This document shows positions 50,572 through 63,100 of a stretch of DNA of 64,000 nucleotides, piece by piece. The first letter of the stretch is position 1; each line of letters begins with the position of its first letter. The stretch spans positions 145,345 through 209,344 of the forward strand of contig JTDE01000205.1 of NCBI GenBank assembly GCA_014338405.1. The letters run 5' to 3'. A program made the translations under genes and the position numbers. The notes beneath the pieces are model-generated. The model saw only the letters and a list, made by a program, of their open reading frames with translations. It was not told where the DNA came from and ran no database searches. Source of the DNA: Paragonimus skrjabini miyazakii (taxonomy: Eukaryota; Platyhelminthes; Trematoda; Plagiorchiida; Troglotrematidae).

Positions 50572-50667
50572 GATGTACAAATACCACAAAATGCATGTAG
50601 GTGTATCTCAGATAATAGTGTGACCGTTGGTCTACTCATCTTCAAGGCTTATAATCCTCAGAACAAG
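50572..50667 (+). CDS. Exon of the unidentified plus-strand multi-exon gene
   Basis: Seen: acceptor CCAATTTATTATCAG, 32 codons in phase 0 to phase 0 (QNACRCISDNSVTVGLLIF), and donor AACAAG|GTTTGT. An upstream acceptor at 50543 enters in phase 2 and does not fit its neighbours. The frame also runs open to TAA at 50836-50838, so an alternative ending that retains the next intron cannot be excluded. Confidence 0.42.
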
Positions 50668-51201
50668 GTTTGTCTGATAAAAGTCGTGTTTACATTTGTC
50701 GTCTGTGCTAACGATGTATCACATGCATTTGTAGACTGTAAATATATTCCCCGATTGTTCAAAAAGAAAACGTCAATTTTTGAAGTACACTCCTTATTTA
50801 GCATTATGGGGCGATATTTAGCGCGCAATACCATATAAATTTGATGGGTCGTCCGGTAGTATCTTGCCATATTTTTGTCACCAATGTTTTGAAAACGGTT
50901 ATATATAGGTTAGGCTTGACAAAACTATATGACTGTGTTGTGCGCTAAGAGTGGAGAACTCACGTCCATTTGGAGCTTATTTGAAAGCGACTCTACAAAT
51001 ATATCGGCCAGGAAGGTCACGTGCATGGACATGACTTTGTATCCATCATTAGGACACTAACCTGTGAACAACACCCTTGTGCTTGATGTTGTTGTGGGAA
51101 ACAGAAATTGAACTGACATTTTTACGTCCTTTCTTTTCAACTGAGGATAACCCCACATTAACGTACAAGATATTTAACCAACCGCGTTTTACTACATGCA
51201 G

Positions 51202-51384
51202 CTGCAGATAACCGCCGTTGATCACTTTTCAACTTACACCACAACTAAAAGTCTAAGTAGAAGACAACATTCTCCCTGGTTCTCTGAAAGAAGCAAAAGT
51301 AGAACAATTCCATCAACATCCAGCAGAAATGAAATCGGCGCTAAAGTGGCAATGTTCAACGATGGCTACAAAACTAACATCTTA
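51202..51384 (+). CDS. Exon of the unidentified plus-strand multi-exon gene
   Basis: Seen: acceptor TTTTACTACATGCAG, 61 codons in phase 0 to phase 0, and a consensus donor TTA|GTAAGT. The peptide is basic and Ser/Thr-rich (SLSRRQHSPWFSERSKSRT), a composition typical of disordered, possibly phosphorylated tails. A second AG 6 nt downstream would remove two residues. The chain continues to the 26-nt micro-exon. Confidence 0.47.
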
Positions 51385-51444
51385 GTAAGTTACGTGGAAG
51401 ACATTCACAGCATAACAAAGATACAAACGTGTCATCTATTATAG

Positions 51445-51470
51445 GCCAAGTACACGGAACAAAAGGATAG
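51445..51470 (+). CDS. 26-nt micro-exon of the plus-strand gene
   Basis: Seen: acceptor TCATCTATTATAG, 26 nt encoding AKYTEQKD plus two bases, and donor GTATAT. It enters in phase 0 and leaves in phase 2. That is exactly what is needed to connect the 51384 donor (phase 0) with the last exon (phase 2), which cannot be joined directly because of an immediate stop. Confidence 0.42.
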
Positions 51471-51614
51471 GTATATATTTCAATATAAAACATTATCTGG
51501 TTTTTCCTGAAACTCAACTCTCCAACAGTCTGCTCGTTATCCACAGTTTAAGCGCACACGTGAATCTCTAAAGATATTTAGACAGTTATGTATACTGAAC
51601 TGCTTGATCTTCAG

Positions 51615-51801
51615 TTCTAATGGCCCAAGTGAAAACCTATTACGAAAAAAGAGAGTTTTAGTCCCTGTGTATTTTCAATCCTCGGACTTAGGGACTTTGA
51701 ATAGCCCTAGAAATAGTACTCAAATTGAAACTTCCAAGCAAGTACTGAAAAGAAGGCCTCGCATTGGTTGTAGTAAGCGGTTCATATTCATCAGACAATA
51801 A
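51615..51801 (+). CDS. Last coding exon of the unidentified plus-strand gene
   Basis: Seen: acceptor GCTTGATCTTCAG, then a phase-2 frame of 61 codons to TAA at 51799. The peptide is basic (ENLLRKKRVLVPVYF, VLKRRPRIGCSKRF). AATAAA follows at 51879 and 51910. No homology is recognised. Its neighbours make it the end of the chain that starts at or before 45554. Confidence 0.45.
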
Positions 51802-51878
51802 GCCAAATTTATGGATATACAACAGTATTGAAGCAATCACAGTCTATCATTGGCTGGTCGTATAATCACACACAAAGT

Positions 51879-51915
51879 AATAAACTGGATGTTAATTGGT
51901 GCAATACAGAATAAA
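51879..51915 (+). terminator. Polyadenylation signals
   Basis: Two AATAAA hexamers (51879-51884 and 51910-51915) lie about 80 and 110 nt after the stop codon of the plus-strand gene. The position is right for 3'-end processing, but the motif is common in AT-rich DNA. Confidence 0.4.
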
Positions 51916-54397
51916 GAAATAGGCGAATAACAGAAGGCGGAACATTGAGACTGGTTGTCCAACCCTGGTGCAGTATCTTTAACGCGACGTTTGGATTGGC
52001 CCCCTGTTAGATATTTTATTGTTTCGGGGTTAGGATAAACGGTGAATCGAGTAGATTTTCACCACATTATCATTCCGTAACAGATTGCTAAGTTGGTATA
52101 TCAAAGGTTTAGCTCGAAAAAAATGGAGCACACCTACGTTCCGCAAGCATGGGCGGGAAACCATCTTGAACGCCCTCACAAGTTCGTAGTTGATAATATA
52201 TTAAAAAATTGTAATAAAACCGTGATGAAATAATTTCCGATATTTTTACCAGCAATAATAACCGCTGACAAAGCATTAACTACTATCGATTTCAAGCGTA
52301 ATTTTGCATAAGTGGCTGAAACAGTGAGGTAAAGTTTTAGGTTTTTCAACGGTACATACGCAGTTGTTCGATAGCCGCCACAGACAATCATATGTAATAT
52401 ATAACCTACATTTTACGTGTTGTCAGGGTGTTACTCTTAACATCATGCTCTACGAAAAACACGGTTATGATAGATTCATTAAAGCTCATCAACCAGAATA
52501 TTAATGATCGAGATTTGTACGTTTTTCAAAGATAAGAAAATCTACCAAATGAGTGCCGATGTGTTTTAGGTTAACCGTTTAAGTCGGCATAAAAGTGCTG
52601 AAAGTTCCTTGTTAATCCAATAGATTGTACACATCTGAAGTTAGATACTAGTAAGAGTGACTTGCGATAGTGACGGTTATTAGCTTGGCAGTGTGTGCAA
52701 TCGAATAATTATCTTTGAGTTTATGGTTGCATAAAATTTTGAGCAATATTAAGATGTTTGACTACCTCATGTAGAAAAGCAGCAGCTGTCTGCATGAACT
52801 TAATCAGTTTTTCAGGGCTTGACAGACAATTTCAAATCATAGGCTTATTCTAACCTGGAGATCAACCGTTTTATTTCTGCCATTTGCCGTTTAAACACCC
52901 ACAAACAGACATTCGCACAGACCCACACATTCTATACGGAACCAAACCTAGTTCAGAATTTCCTCTAACATTCACTACGAACAAACTTTTTCAATTTCTA
53001 TGCAAACCGGAAACGACATAAACAGTTGGCGTAAAATCTACGTCCGCACGTGTGTACATATTTTCTCCCATACGATTTCTAGTGAAAACCGAAAAGCCCT
53101 TTTATTAAGTCCCAAACAGACTGCCGGACTGCCGAGAGGACAGCTGCAGCTGCTATTCGTGATGATAATGATGAGCATAGTGGCCCGGACAGTGTCGATG
53201 ACGGCAGCTGCCGGAATTGACAGCAGGGACATCTGAAGCGGTAATACGAATATGACGGAAAATCGGTGCGATCACTGCGGCCATTATTATCTCCTATTGC
53301 AGTCAAGTTTGAAAATCTGTGTGGGGAGGTTGGACATAATGTTATCTGATGCTTTCGGTTGTTTGTGTGTGAACTGGAACGGACAAAATGGTCATTCGTT
53401 GCTGTTTCCTCAATTCCAGTTCTTTTCTTCAAATACGTACACACACGCACACGGCTACATACTACTGCACAAACAAACAAGCGACGAGGCAAATATTAAA
53501 TCTAACAAACTAGCTCTCACGTTGACAAATAGGTCGGAGCGAACTCACAATCACTGATAACTGGAAATCGTCCAGAAATACGGAGGACCGTCCGAAGTGT
53601 AAATTACTGAGGGTTTTTGCTACCACAAAAGTTATTTCAAGCCACAAGTTCTAATTCGATTACAGTTGAAATGGAAACAACACCTGTTTGCAAATACGTA
53701 GCCTCGCGTTTAATTGTAAGAGCGAAAGCCAATTATCGACAAATGAAAGCAGATAACTAGCGGATTCAGTCAGCGATGTATCAGGTATCAGCTACATAAG
53801 CCCTTTGTTATTGTTCATTTAGGAAAACGTTTATCACGACATTTTAACAATATTTATTGATCGCATGTTAGCTAATCACATTAGTGAGCTTCCGATTTAC
53901 TACGCAGGGAATTAGGTAGGTTGGCATGTATATCCATGAACTCACATGCGTATAATTAAATACGGACAATTGAATGGTTAACAATTTTGCAGTGTGACGA
54001 TGCCTTTATTGACCTCAGTACAGATGAAACCGACTGCAAGTTGAGAATTCAACTACTTTCGTAGGGTTCACCCGAGGTTTGTCTATGTACTGCCGTACAC
54101 AAAACAAGCCGACATTAATGAAGAGTTAATATGAAAATACGGTTAGGATTAGAAAATAATTACAAGATAAATTACACTCAATGGACCAAAAACTCCACAG
54201 CAGTTTGAGTGACACAAATTCCATATGGCTATTGTTCCTCCAGACCCAACAATGTCCGTTTTCAAACCACAGCAACGCCAGTTAGCTCCACAAATTGTGC
54301 AGCATCTGGGAACAGCAAGGCAACCACTTGCGTAGAAAACTTTAGCAGATAGATTGGAAGTTGCTGATGTCTTACTACAGGTGCACTAGCAGTAAAA
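51916..54397. other. Non-coding stretch with a GC-richer island at about 53.0-53.5 kb
   Basis: At 53.0-53.5 kb several frames on both strands are open together. These are 53079-53492 minus (137 codons), a minus frame from the ATG at 53232 (behind a good acceptor) to 53038, and 53000-53236 plus with a true ATG and a hydrophobic end. They cannot all be coding. The island may be a first exon or promoter region, but strand and frame are undecided. The rest shows nothing supportable. Confidence 0.35.
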
Positions 54398-55530
54398 GCA
54401 ATTCATGTGATGTACTCCGGAGTAACATTTCGTACATTCTGGTCACACATGAATATGTGACTAATTTTAAACGAGTCAAAATTCCACAGAGCGGAAGTCA
54501 TGGATTAAGGGATTAAACAGACAGACACCAAAAGTGAAAAATCAAAATTGTGGGAATGCTGACAACCAGGGTAGCCCCAGTGTCAACACAAATTAATTTT
54601 GAACACACAGGGGGAACTGTGACATTTAATGGCCAAAGCCTCAGCAAACTGGAGTATGCGTTTCCGGTTGCTCCAAAAGATCACCGAGTACGCGTCAGAA
54701 ACTTTGACTGTGTGTCCTGTTTGTATTATGTGCCTTGCAACGGAAGATGCGGGGTGCCGTCCATCGGCATCTATACAGGCTCCTGGCGTTTCTAACTGCG
54801 TCTCCAGCCACTTGGATGCATGCTCCTTGATATGAACAGCTAGTTGTCGGTTTGTCCTCCCTATGTGGCTCATACTGCAGCTACACAAGTATTTGTATAA
54901 ACAGTGAGATATGACAGACGCACACTTTTTGTCTGTAACTGGGGCGACTGGTAGAGTTCTCGTTCGTTGTATTACATACAATTTTGCAGCATTATAAGTC
55001 CTGGATACAGCCGCTGTTAAACGCCTCCTCGTCATTGTTGACCAGCTGTCCCCTAGAAACGGGGGTTCTAAATACACTGTCCTCTTCAGTACTGTCGTTA
55101 ATTCTACAGTTGGGATGACGGCCTTGCTGTACTTTTTAATAAATCGCAGGGGTTGCCCGTTGACCTGCAGAGTGTCTGTCAGTAAGCCTAACTCTAGCTG
55201 TCGGTTGTCTTCAGTGCAAATCCTCCCTGCCCTATGGAAAAGCGTCCTGACTAGACTTTTCTTATGCCTCACCGGACAGAAGCTTCCGAAGTGCATGTAC
55301 TGTCCATTCCAGGTAGGTTTCCTGTAGACGGATCTCCCTATCGTGCCATCTGGTCTTCGAGTGACTAGAATGTCCAGGCACGGAAGGCAGCCATTCACTT
55401 CGTTCTCTCTCGTCAGTTTTAAGTTTGGGTGAGCTTGGTTCAACTTCGGGAATAAAGTATTTGATCCACTTGAGTTCTCAAAGATGGTCAGAATATCATC
55501 TACGTAGCGTCTGTATAACATAGTGTGAAT
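54398..55530 (-). repeat. Left arm of the PLE inverted repeat
   Basis: This arm is the reverse complement of 56038-57192. The encoded 312-residue protein is identical in both arms. The arm ends line up base for base apart from a 22-bp gap at the inner end and one difference (54404 versus 57186) at the outer edge. Near the outer end lies a perfect 12-bp palindrome TACTCCGGAGTA (54413-54424). Confidence 0.93.
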
Positions 55531-56039
55531 TCTACTTTGGCCATGAAAAAATCCGCTAGAAGTGGACCTAACGGACTGCCCATTGCAACCCCCTCCACTT
55601 GTCGGAAACTATACGTTTGAAAATTGAACTTTACATTATGTGTGCATAAAAGTGATCATGATTTCAGTTCGGTCACTTGGATGGGAAACGGAGCACTGCT
55701 GCTTACAATAAATTCGCAAATGCTATCAACTGTTTCATGAAGCGGAATGTTAGTAAACAGGGATGTCACGTCAAATGAACACAACAGTTTATCTCGGACA
55801 TTTAAACCATCTTTACAATTAACCAGTTCGAAACTGTCCTTCAGACTGTACTTACTGAACTGTTTTCTGACTGGTCTCAGCAAATCAGCTAGCCAACGGG
55901 CTAATTTATGCTGCGGTGCGTTACGCATGGACATAATAGGCCGAAGTGGGACATTAAGTTTGTGAGGTTTGGGCAGCCCGTACATATGCGGTGTGCGTGT
56001 GCCGATTGACTTCATCAACCTGCATTGATAGACAGACAT
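54583..56039 (-). pseudogene. Penelope-like element, minus copy: RT plus GIY-YIG, 5'-truncated and broken
   Basis: PLE reverse transcriptase with C-terminal endonuclease. The 5' part (56039-55659) holds MYGLPKPHK, LRPIMSM, LLCSFDVTSLFTNIP. An in-frame TGA at 55658-55656 follows, then VEGVAMGSPLGPLLADFFM. Next comes a frameshift caused by the 22-bp deletion at 55519-55530, and then 312 codons from 55521 to 54583. These contain YRRYVDD (residues 3-9), LPCLDILVTRRPDGTI, SVYRKPTWNGQY, and a GIY-YIG domain with CLYKY (207-211), SHIG (218-221), Arg222 and Glu233. The usual YIG reads HIG. The N-terminal region before RT is missing, cut where the opposite copy begins. Two lesions make this copy non-functional, but it is clearly recent. 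Confidence 0.93.
55531..56037. repeat. Single-copy spacer of the PLE inverted repeat
   Basis: The 507 bp between the two arms belong to the minus-strand copy (RT fingers and palm up to MGSPLGP) and have no counterpart on the plus-strand side. The plus copy is therefore truncated further into the RT. Confidence 0.9.
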
Positions 56040-57192
56040 TCACACTATGTGAAAGTCTGTCAAAATCAATGTTATACAGACGCTACGTAGATGATATTCT
56101 GACCATCTTTGAGAACTCAAGTGGATCAAATACTTTATTCCCGAAGTTGAACCAAGCTCACCCAAACTTAAAACTGACGAGAGAGAACGAAGTGAATGGC
56201 TGCCTTCCGTGCCTGGACATTCTAGTCACTCGAAGACCAGATGGCACGATAGGGAGATCCGTCTACAGGAAACCTACCTGGAATGGACAGTACATGCACT
56301 TCGGAAGCTTCTGTCCGGTGAGGCATAAGAAAAGTCTAGTCAGGACGCTTTTCCATAGGGCAGGGAGGATTTGCACTGAAGACAACCGACAGCTAGAGTT
56401 AGGCTTACTGACAGACACTCTGCAGGTCAACGGGCAACCCCTGCGATTTATTAAAAAGTACAGCAAGGCCGTCATCCCAACTGTAGAATTAACGACAGTA
56501 CTGAAGAGGACAGTGTATTTAGAACCCCCGTTTCTAGGGGACAGCTGGTCAACAATGACGAGGAGGCGTTTAACAGCGGCTGTATCCAGGACTTATAATG
56601 CTGCAAAATTGTATGTAATACAACGAACGAGAACTCTACCAGTCGCCCCAGTTACAGACAAAAAGTGTGCGTCTGTCATATCTCACTGTTTATACAAATA
56701 CTTGTGTAGCTGCAGTATGAGCCACATAGGGAGGACAAACCGACAACTAGCTGTTCATATCAAGGAGCATGCATCCAAGTGGCTGGAGACGCAGTTAGAA
56801 ACGCCAGGAGCCTGTATAGATGCCGATGGACGGCACCCCGCATCTTCCGTTGCAAGGCACATAATACAAACAGGACACACAGTCAAAGTTTCTGACGCGT
56901 ACTCGGTGATCTTTTGGAGCAACCGGAAACGCATACTCCAGTTTGCTGAGGCTTTGGCCATTAAATGTCACAGTTCCCCCTGTGTGTTCAAAATTAATTT
57001 GTGTTGACACTGGGGCTACCCTGGTTGTCAGCATTCCCACAATTTTGATTTTTCACTTTTGGTGTCTGTCTGTTTAATCCCTTAATCCATGACTTCCGCT
57101 CTGTGGAATTTTGACTCGTTTAAAATTAGTCACATATTCATGTGTGACCAGAATGTACGAAATGTTACTCCGGAGTACATCACATTAATTGC
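56038..57192 (+). mobile_element. Penelope-like element, plus copy: C-terminal RT plus GIY-YIG, 5'-truncated
   Basis: The frame reads through the inner junction (open from 55991) to TGA after 57004. Element sequence starts at 56038 with FTLCESLSKSMLYRRYVDD, which supplies the 22 bp missing from the minus copy (56050-56071). The catalytic YVDD, thumb and GIY-YIG endonuclease are intact and identical to the minus copy, but RT motifs N-terminal to it are absent, so it cannot be autonomous. The 3' untranslated part extends to about 57.19 kb and ends next to the palindrome at 57166-57177. No flanking target duplication was recognised. Confidence 0.92.
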
Positions 57193-60100
57193 GTCTTCTC
57201 ATTGTTTCATTCAATTCTTTCAAATATTTCTTATCTTTTATATTAACTGACTAAAAATGATGTCCATCCATCCAATCATCGACAAATTCATTTAGCCTAA
57301 CCTGGAAGCAGTCAAACAAAACTGGCAAGCTATGGAAAGTTGTTTTGCGTTGGCAGCACCATCGTTGCACACTGATCAATTATCTTTATACAGCTTTGGT
57401 CATAGTGTACGTCTCAGAATCAATAATATTCTATCCCTTATAAACGACACTTTATCTTGTCTCTAAATATCATGTCTTCTGTACATATGCTTCACACTAC
57501 ATGTTGACTACTTACAAGCAGTAGAGTGAACGTTGTCCAAGTAGGTCAACCAAAAGACCCAGGTTGTATTCTTGTGCTGCTCGGGAACAACACAATGCCC
57601 CAGCATCATTAAAACGGTGTGCTACGTCAGAACGAAACAACGGTGACGACCGCGCGTCTCTCAATGCAGCTTTCACACTTACCATAGAACTAGAGCTCTA
57701 ATGAGAGCGAAACTCGGGTTCAGTTCTTCTTTTTGTAAGTGGTCCACTGGAAAATCTATGGGAATGCGACAGGTGCGATCAGTTATGGGTGATTTCCACA
57801 TTATATGAAAATCAAAATCCCATACTACTCATCAGTAATAGAACTAAGTAACGATCACGAACCGCCAATTTGCGCATATGAACATATTTTTATCAACGCC
57901 AAACTACTTTGATATTTACCCCAATCAATGTTAACTGATAACTCATCTAGTTAACTAATTCAACAAAACAGATCATACCATTTTTCGAAGAAACACGCGA
58001 TGAGATGCGGTGAAATGGGTTCAGTAGAAACAATTTGCGAAACTGTTTGCGATTTCTCTATTTTTTAGGCAATAATTTAAAAACAAACAACGGTATAGGC
58101 TAATACCGTATTCACAGTACCAAATCATCAGTAAATAACAGTTATAATTCAACCCTTATAAGTCCGAAAAACATGAAAGTACGGTTGAATATTTTACACT
58201 TTCGTTCTACTTTGAGTCATAAACTATCAAATCCACGACAGTTTGTTTCGCAGAAAATCACGTCCAACCATACCAGTAAAGTATGACCTTGTTTATTGCA
58301 ACAGTTTCAACAATGCTCAAGAACCGGCACAGTTCCGGTTGGTTTAAAGGCGAACCTACTGATATTTTCCACAGATACTTGCCAAACATTAGAGATACTC
58401 CTGAATACCAAATGTGGTACAGCATAGGGGGATCTACAAAGCATTTACAAAAACGCGATCATCAAATACATCATACTAAAGCATACGATATTACTTGGTT
58501 GACATTGACTAACTAAACTTCAGCGCTTTCCCAAGCAGTTGAAATGCATAACACGAAATGTTAAGCAAGTGTGCCTAGAAACCTAATTCAATATAATATC
58601 TATTACTTTGCTGATGTAATATCCGGATTGAGTAACATTTTTCTGTTTGCTATCGTTAGTTATTTTCAACTATTCACGTGGTATGGCAGCGAATATATTT
58701 TGATTGTTTACCATGCACACTTTCTGGTTGAAATTCGTTCTTCGTTATGACAGTTAAATCGAAAGTTACATGGGGTCTTAACCACATATTACACTGTATA
58801 CTATCATACTCCTCTTTCTCGCTAACTGCTTTGTGTATGGACTGCTTTCCGTAATATTACTCAACAATGTATATTATCTGGTTCCTGAGTTGACTAACCT
58901 TTTATAACCCTAATCGTTTGTTCGTAGACGCCCAGATGTTCTTCCGCTTTTATCCTATTATCCGTTTCTAACTAAACAGCGTAAATGAAAAGACACCTAA
59001 GTGTTCATCTTCCATGACGCTCCGTGCGTTTACATACTGTAAATGCTTTAATACTTGTACGTAAACTCAGCCCATATTTAAACGTGATGACCTTACAGAG
59101 AAGACTTCTCTCTTGAACTTTAAAAGATTTTGATCCCTTAATAAACCATATTAGTTAAACCAGAAGTATTTTGGTTTAACGTGGATCAGTACACTAACGC
59201 ATTCTAATTTTTCTCAAAAATATAAGCGAACTAGCTAACTGAAGTTGAACCAATTGCTGTCTGACCAACTTTGGTTGAAACCGCAAATTGTACATACTTG
59301 AGTAATGTTTATTATAGTAAACGTAACGTAATCGTTTACAGAAAAGGCAAAATTATCTTGAGGAAAAATGCACATACGACGTTTTAATTCATCTTTCAGG
59401 CACTGTGGATACACGGTTTTTACATTGCAGTGAAGCTATTTTAACTTCAAAATGAAACAACATTGACTCTCGTTCTTCTTGCTGAACGGAATACAATATT
59501 AATATGTACCCTAAAATAAGCTGCCAGATGAACTTGGGCGCATGTTGATCACTACTCCATTTGTCAAGAAACATAACTGATCAACGCAGATATCACTACA
59601 AAATGAGGCATGAGCGATGCTCAAACGGTTCTAAGTTCTTCATACCATTAACCATCTGATTCCCCTATTGAATGAGTAAGATGATAATAAGCACTCGTTA
59701 TGAGCCATTGAAATCCGTCATTATATAAATCGTGTAACAGTGCTTCCGAAGTCATTTTTCAAATAGTAGACAATAGTTGCGCTAACCTGTGAATGTAAAT
59801 GATTCTTCCCCCTTTTATTTATAGCCAATATACCTTATGGCATGTATGTGATTGTTGCGCTATAATAAACCATATACAGGATTGACCGAGTTACTGAGTT
59901 CCGGTGAGATATATATTAATTAACATTTCAAATGATCTGAAAAGGTTTACTTCAACAACTTAGACTACATTAGATTCATGCTTTGTAAAAATGGTCCGAA
60001 AATCTGTAAGGCTGACAGTTTACTAACTACAAAAACGACGAAAGAATTTTCATGAAGCATTGAAGATTGAAAGTCAACTACTGCCTACATATAATGTCGA

Positions 60101-63100
60101 TAACAAGCTGTTTACTTTCAAGGTCACAAATGACAGGTTGATTTCTATGACGGAACGACAGCTGTTAGCTAATGGTTCTGACCATATCTCACTTCTACAT
60201 GTGAGAAATGTAGACAAACACCGTACGTAGCCCGGATAAGGGTGAAACTGCATTCCAGTCCCATTTTCCTCTTGAATTGCCAATTTTTTAAATCAGACAA
60301 CCTGTGACCAGTAAGCTGAAGCCAGCAGGAACAATGTTTCAGTTTATCTCAAACAGTTTGTAGAAAGTACCATTTTATTTTGCGAAAAAATGAACGGTTT
60401 CAAGCTGAGCACAAACGGGTGTTTCGGCAAACAATTGAAACACTATGAAAGAATAAGTAAACCACAGACGGGTAAATATGTAGAAACAGATGAATTCTCC
60501 AATTTACACATTGTGGGTGTGTAGTTTCATCCGAAATCGACGCTGAACGCTATCTTTTCAACTGACATCTTAAGAAAGCCACGAAACCGAACGAGTCGGT
60601 TTGGTAAATGCCCTTAAAATGTAAGTGCAATTATAGAGTCTGCACATTCCAAACATCACTAACTTGGTGTTTTTAAAGGCTGAGGTTTTGCATCAATTGT
60701 GTGTGATCTGAGTGTGGAGCTTCCATCTGCATTTCTAAACATCTTAATATGTGGAATATTTACAGCTTTTGTTACGCTAGCCTGAATTAGCCCTTGGCTC
60801 ATTTCGTGTTACTTAATCCGTGTGATAAGCCTTTACTTCAGACATTATTTTGGAGTGCAACTTAATCAAGGAAAATGTTTTATTCACACACAAGTGCAAA
60901 GAATTTTGGAAAAGGTATTCTGCTGTTCTGTAGCACAATACAATAGAGGCTTACTTCCGTAAACATAAGTTCATTAGGTTAGTCTCAGAATCCATAATGT
61001 AAACGACTAACCTGACCGCGTAACTTGTTTTTTCGGCTAAAGCATACAGAAAATAATCAGTAATTTGTTTGAAAATCTATGATTATTTTTTACTAGTGCC
61101 AGGTCAAAATCGATCTGCCAACATGTCTCAATCAAAAATACACTCTGTGTAAAACCGGCAACTTTGCAGGATATTTACGGTCACAATATCATTAAAAATT
61201 AGCCAATTAGGTTAAATTATTTGAACTAACGACCAAACTGAAAACAAAATATTTGGTTCAACTCTACTTTTATACATTTGTGGCTCAGGTTCTCCCGAAA
61301 CCAACTTTGAGGACATAGTAGACTTCAGATAGATTAACAGTTCCCCCAATCACTTTGCTTGCCCTATTCATGAAGATATATATTGTGCTACACTATACTA
61401 GCGGTTTGACTTTCCAAGAGGATGTAAAAAAAACTACTTTCAACCATTCCCTGTTCACTTTTTTGTAGCTATCAGTGTGACATATTCTTCTCTCAACCTT
61501 ATTGCCGTAACAGTATACAAGTCGAATTACACTTATATCTAGTATGTGCCCCATCAGTAAAATCCGTACACATTGAGGTTAGTGTGACCGAGTGTTCATA
61601 AGGAAGCCCTCTCAAGCGCTCCAAATTGACAAACCTGACCGTACTATAGAGGATAAGCGTATAGTTAACATCATGTGCTGTTTCATACACATTTACCATC
61701 AAGCCATATTTTTACATTGTACTTGGTATAGATCCAGTCGCAGTTTGTTTGTGCTGTACACAATCTCTCACCGACCTTCTTATAATAGTCAATGCTGAAG
61801 CACACAGATTTAACGACACAATAAAGGGTTGCGCATTTCCTCCCTTAAGACGAAATATGAACCAATGGAATGTAAAGTTATCAACTGAACACCATCTACA
61901 CAGTAATATGGAGTATTTCGTTCGATTCTTAATCTGTCGAAGAAATCTCTTCTTGTGAAAGAGTTATTAAAGCAACTTGCCTGACAACATTTTTGTCTGG
62001 ATTGTGATTACGACTGTTAGAGTTAGCAGGACAAGTATTGTATTGTCAAAACTACCGGGCAATCTGGTCACTACCAGTAGATTATTGCAGTAGAAAGTTT
62101 TGATGTGTTTGGACGGTGAATCTCTGAGTGGTCAATGATACAGTGGTTAATTTGTTGGCCAGACAGACAGACAGAGTGGAGCTTGACCGCAAAATAAGAA
62201 CAATTCTGTAAAGTAACTTTACGTAAAAAATTATGTGCGAATAACGAATCTATGATCCATTTTGTGCTGCACAAAGTGGCAAGGGAATTTCTCTTCGGTT
62301 CCAAAAAAATACATTTCATTACTCAGCGGAAAACTAATGTGGATGATATTCAGCTCCTAGCGATTGCCGGTCGTGTTACCTTCAAAGATTTGTTATGTTG
62401 CAGTGGCCTGAATGAGACTTCAATTTCGCACCTTAAACTCTTCATGTTATCAAACCTTAGTCACATCTACAATTAATCGAAAGTAATTAGGCGTACCAGT
62501 GAAATAATGACTAAACTTGAAACGTTGACTACTACAACAATATTAATGTGTCAAGGTGATTAACTCGAACGAAAAAGATAGAAGCAAAATGTTACACGTT
62601 TCATTTGCAAACGGTCTCCATCCTACTGCAGAATGTGCTAAAGTTGTGCATTACTCCTACTATCTGAATTTCATTGACAGAAGTAGGCACAATACAATGC
62701 AACATGTCAGGTGGTGATGTATGTTCAGGTTATTTGTTACATTGACGATGCACAACTGTTTGGGATGTTTGTACAAGGATGGACACTGCAGTAGGAAAGG
62801 AGAGATTATAAAAACTGTTCCTCTCTGCGAACAACAGTGATTACCAGCGCCCCAATCACAGTAACGCACTTTATGTTATAATGTATACATTGATGGTTGA
62901 ACCAAGTCGGGTGTTCCGCTCTGGCATGAGAAGCGGATCCATGTTTCTCAGGGGAGCCAACAAAGTTAATCACGAGTCACAAATACAAGCAAAGAAGACT
63001 GTTGCACTCGGAAATTTTCTCATTATACCTTGAGAATATCTCATCAAGTCATAATGAAACAAACGGTGCGTTTGGCGCACAAATTGGCACCAACGCAGTT

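Noticed and set aside
54398..54404. GCAATT and AATTGC at the PLE outer ends as a target-site duplication
   Set aside because: They are reverse complements of each other and so belong to the inverted repeat. A target duplication would be a direct repeat.
54583..56961. Short antisense frames inside the PLE arms
   Set aside because: They appear in mirrored pairs because of the inverted repeat and lie opposite the RT/endonuclease frame.
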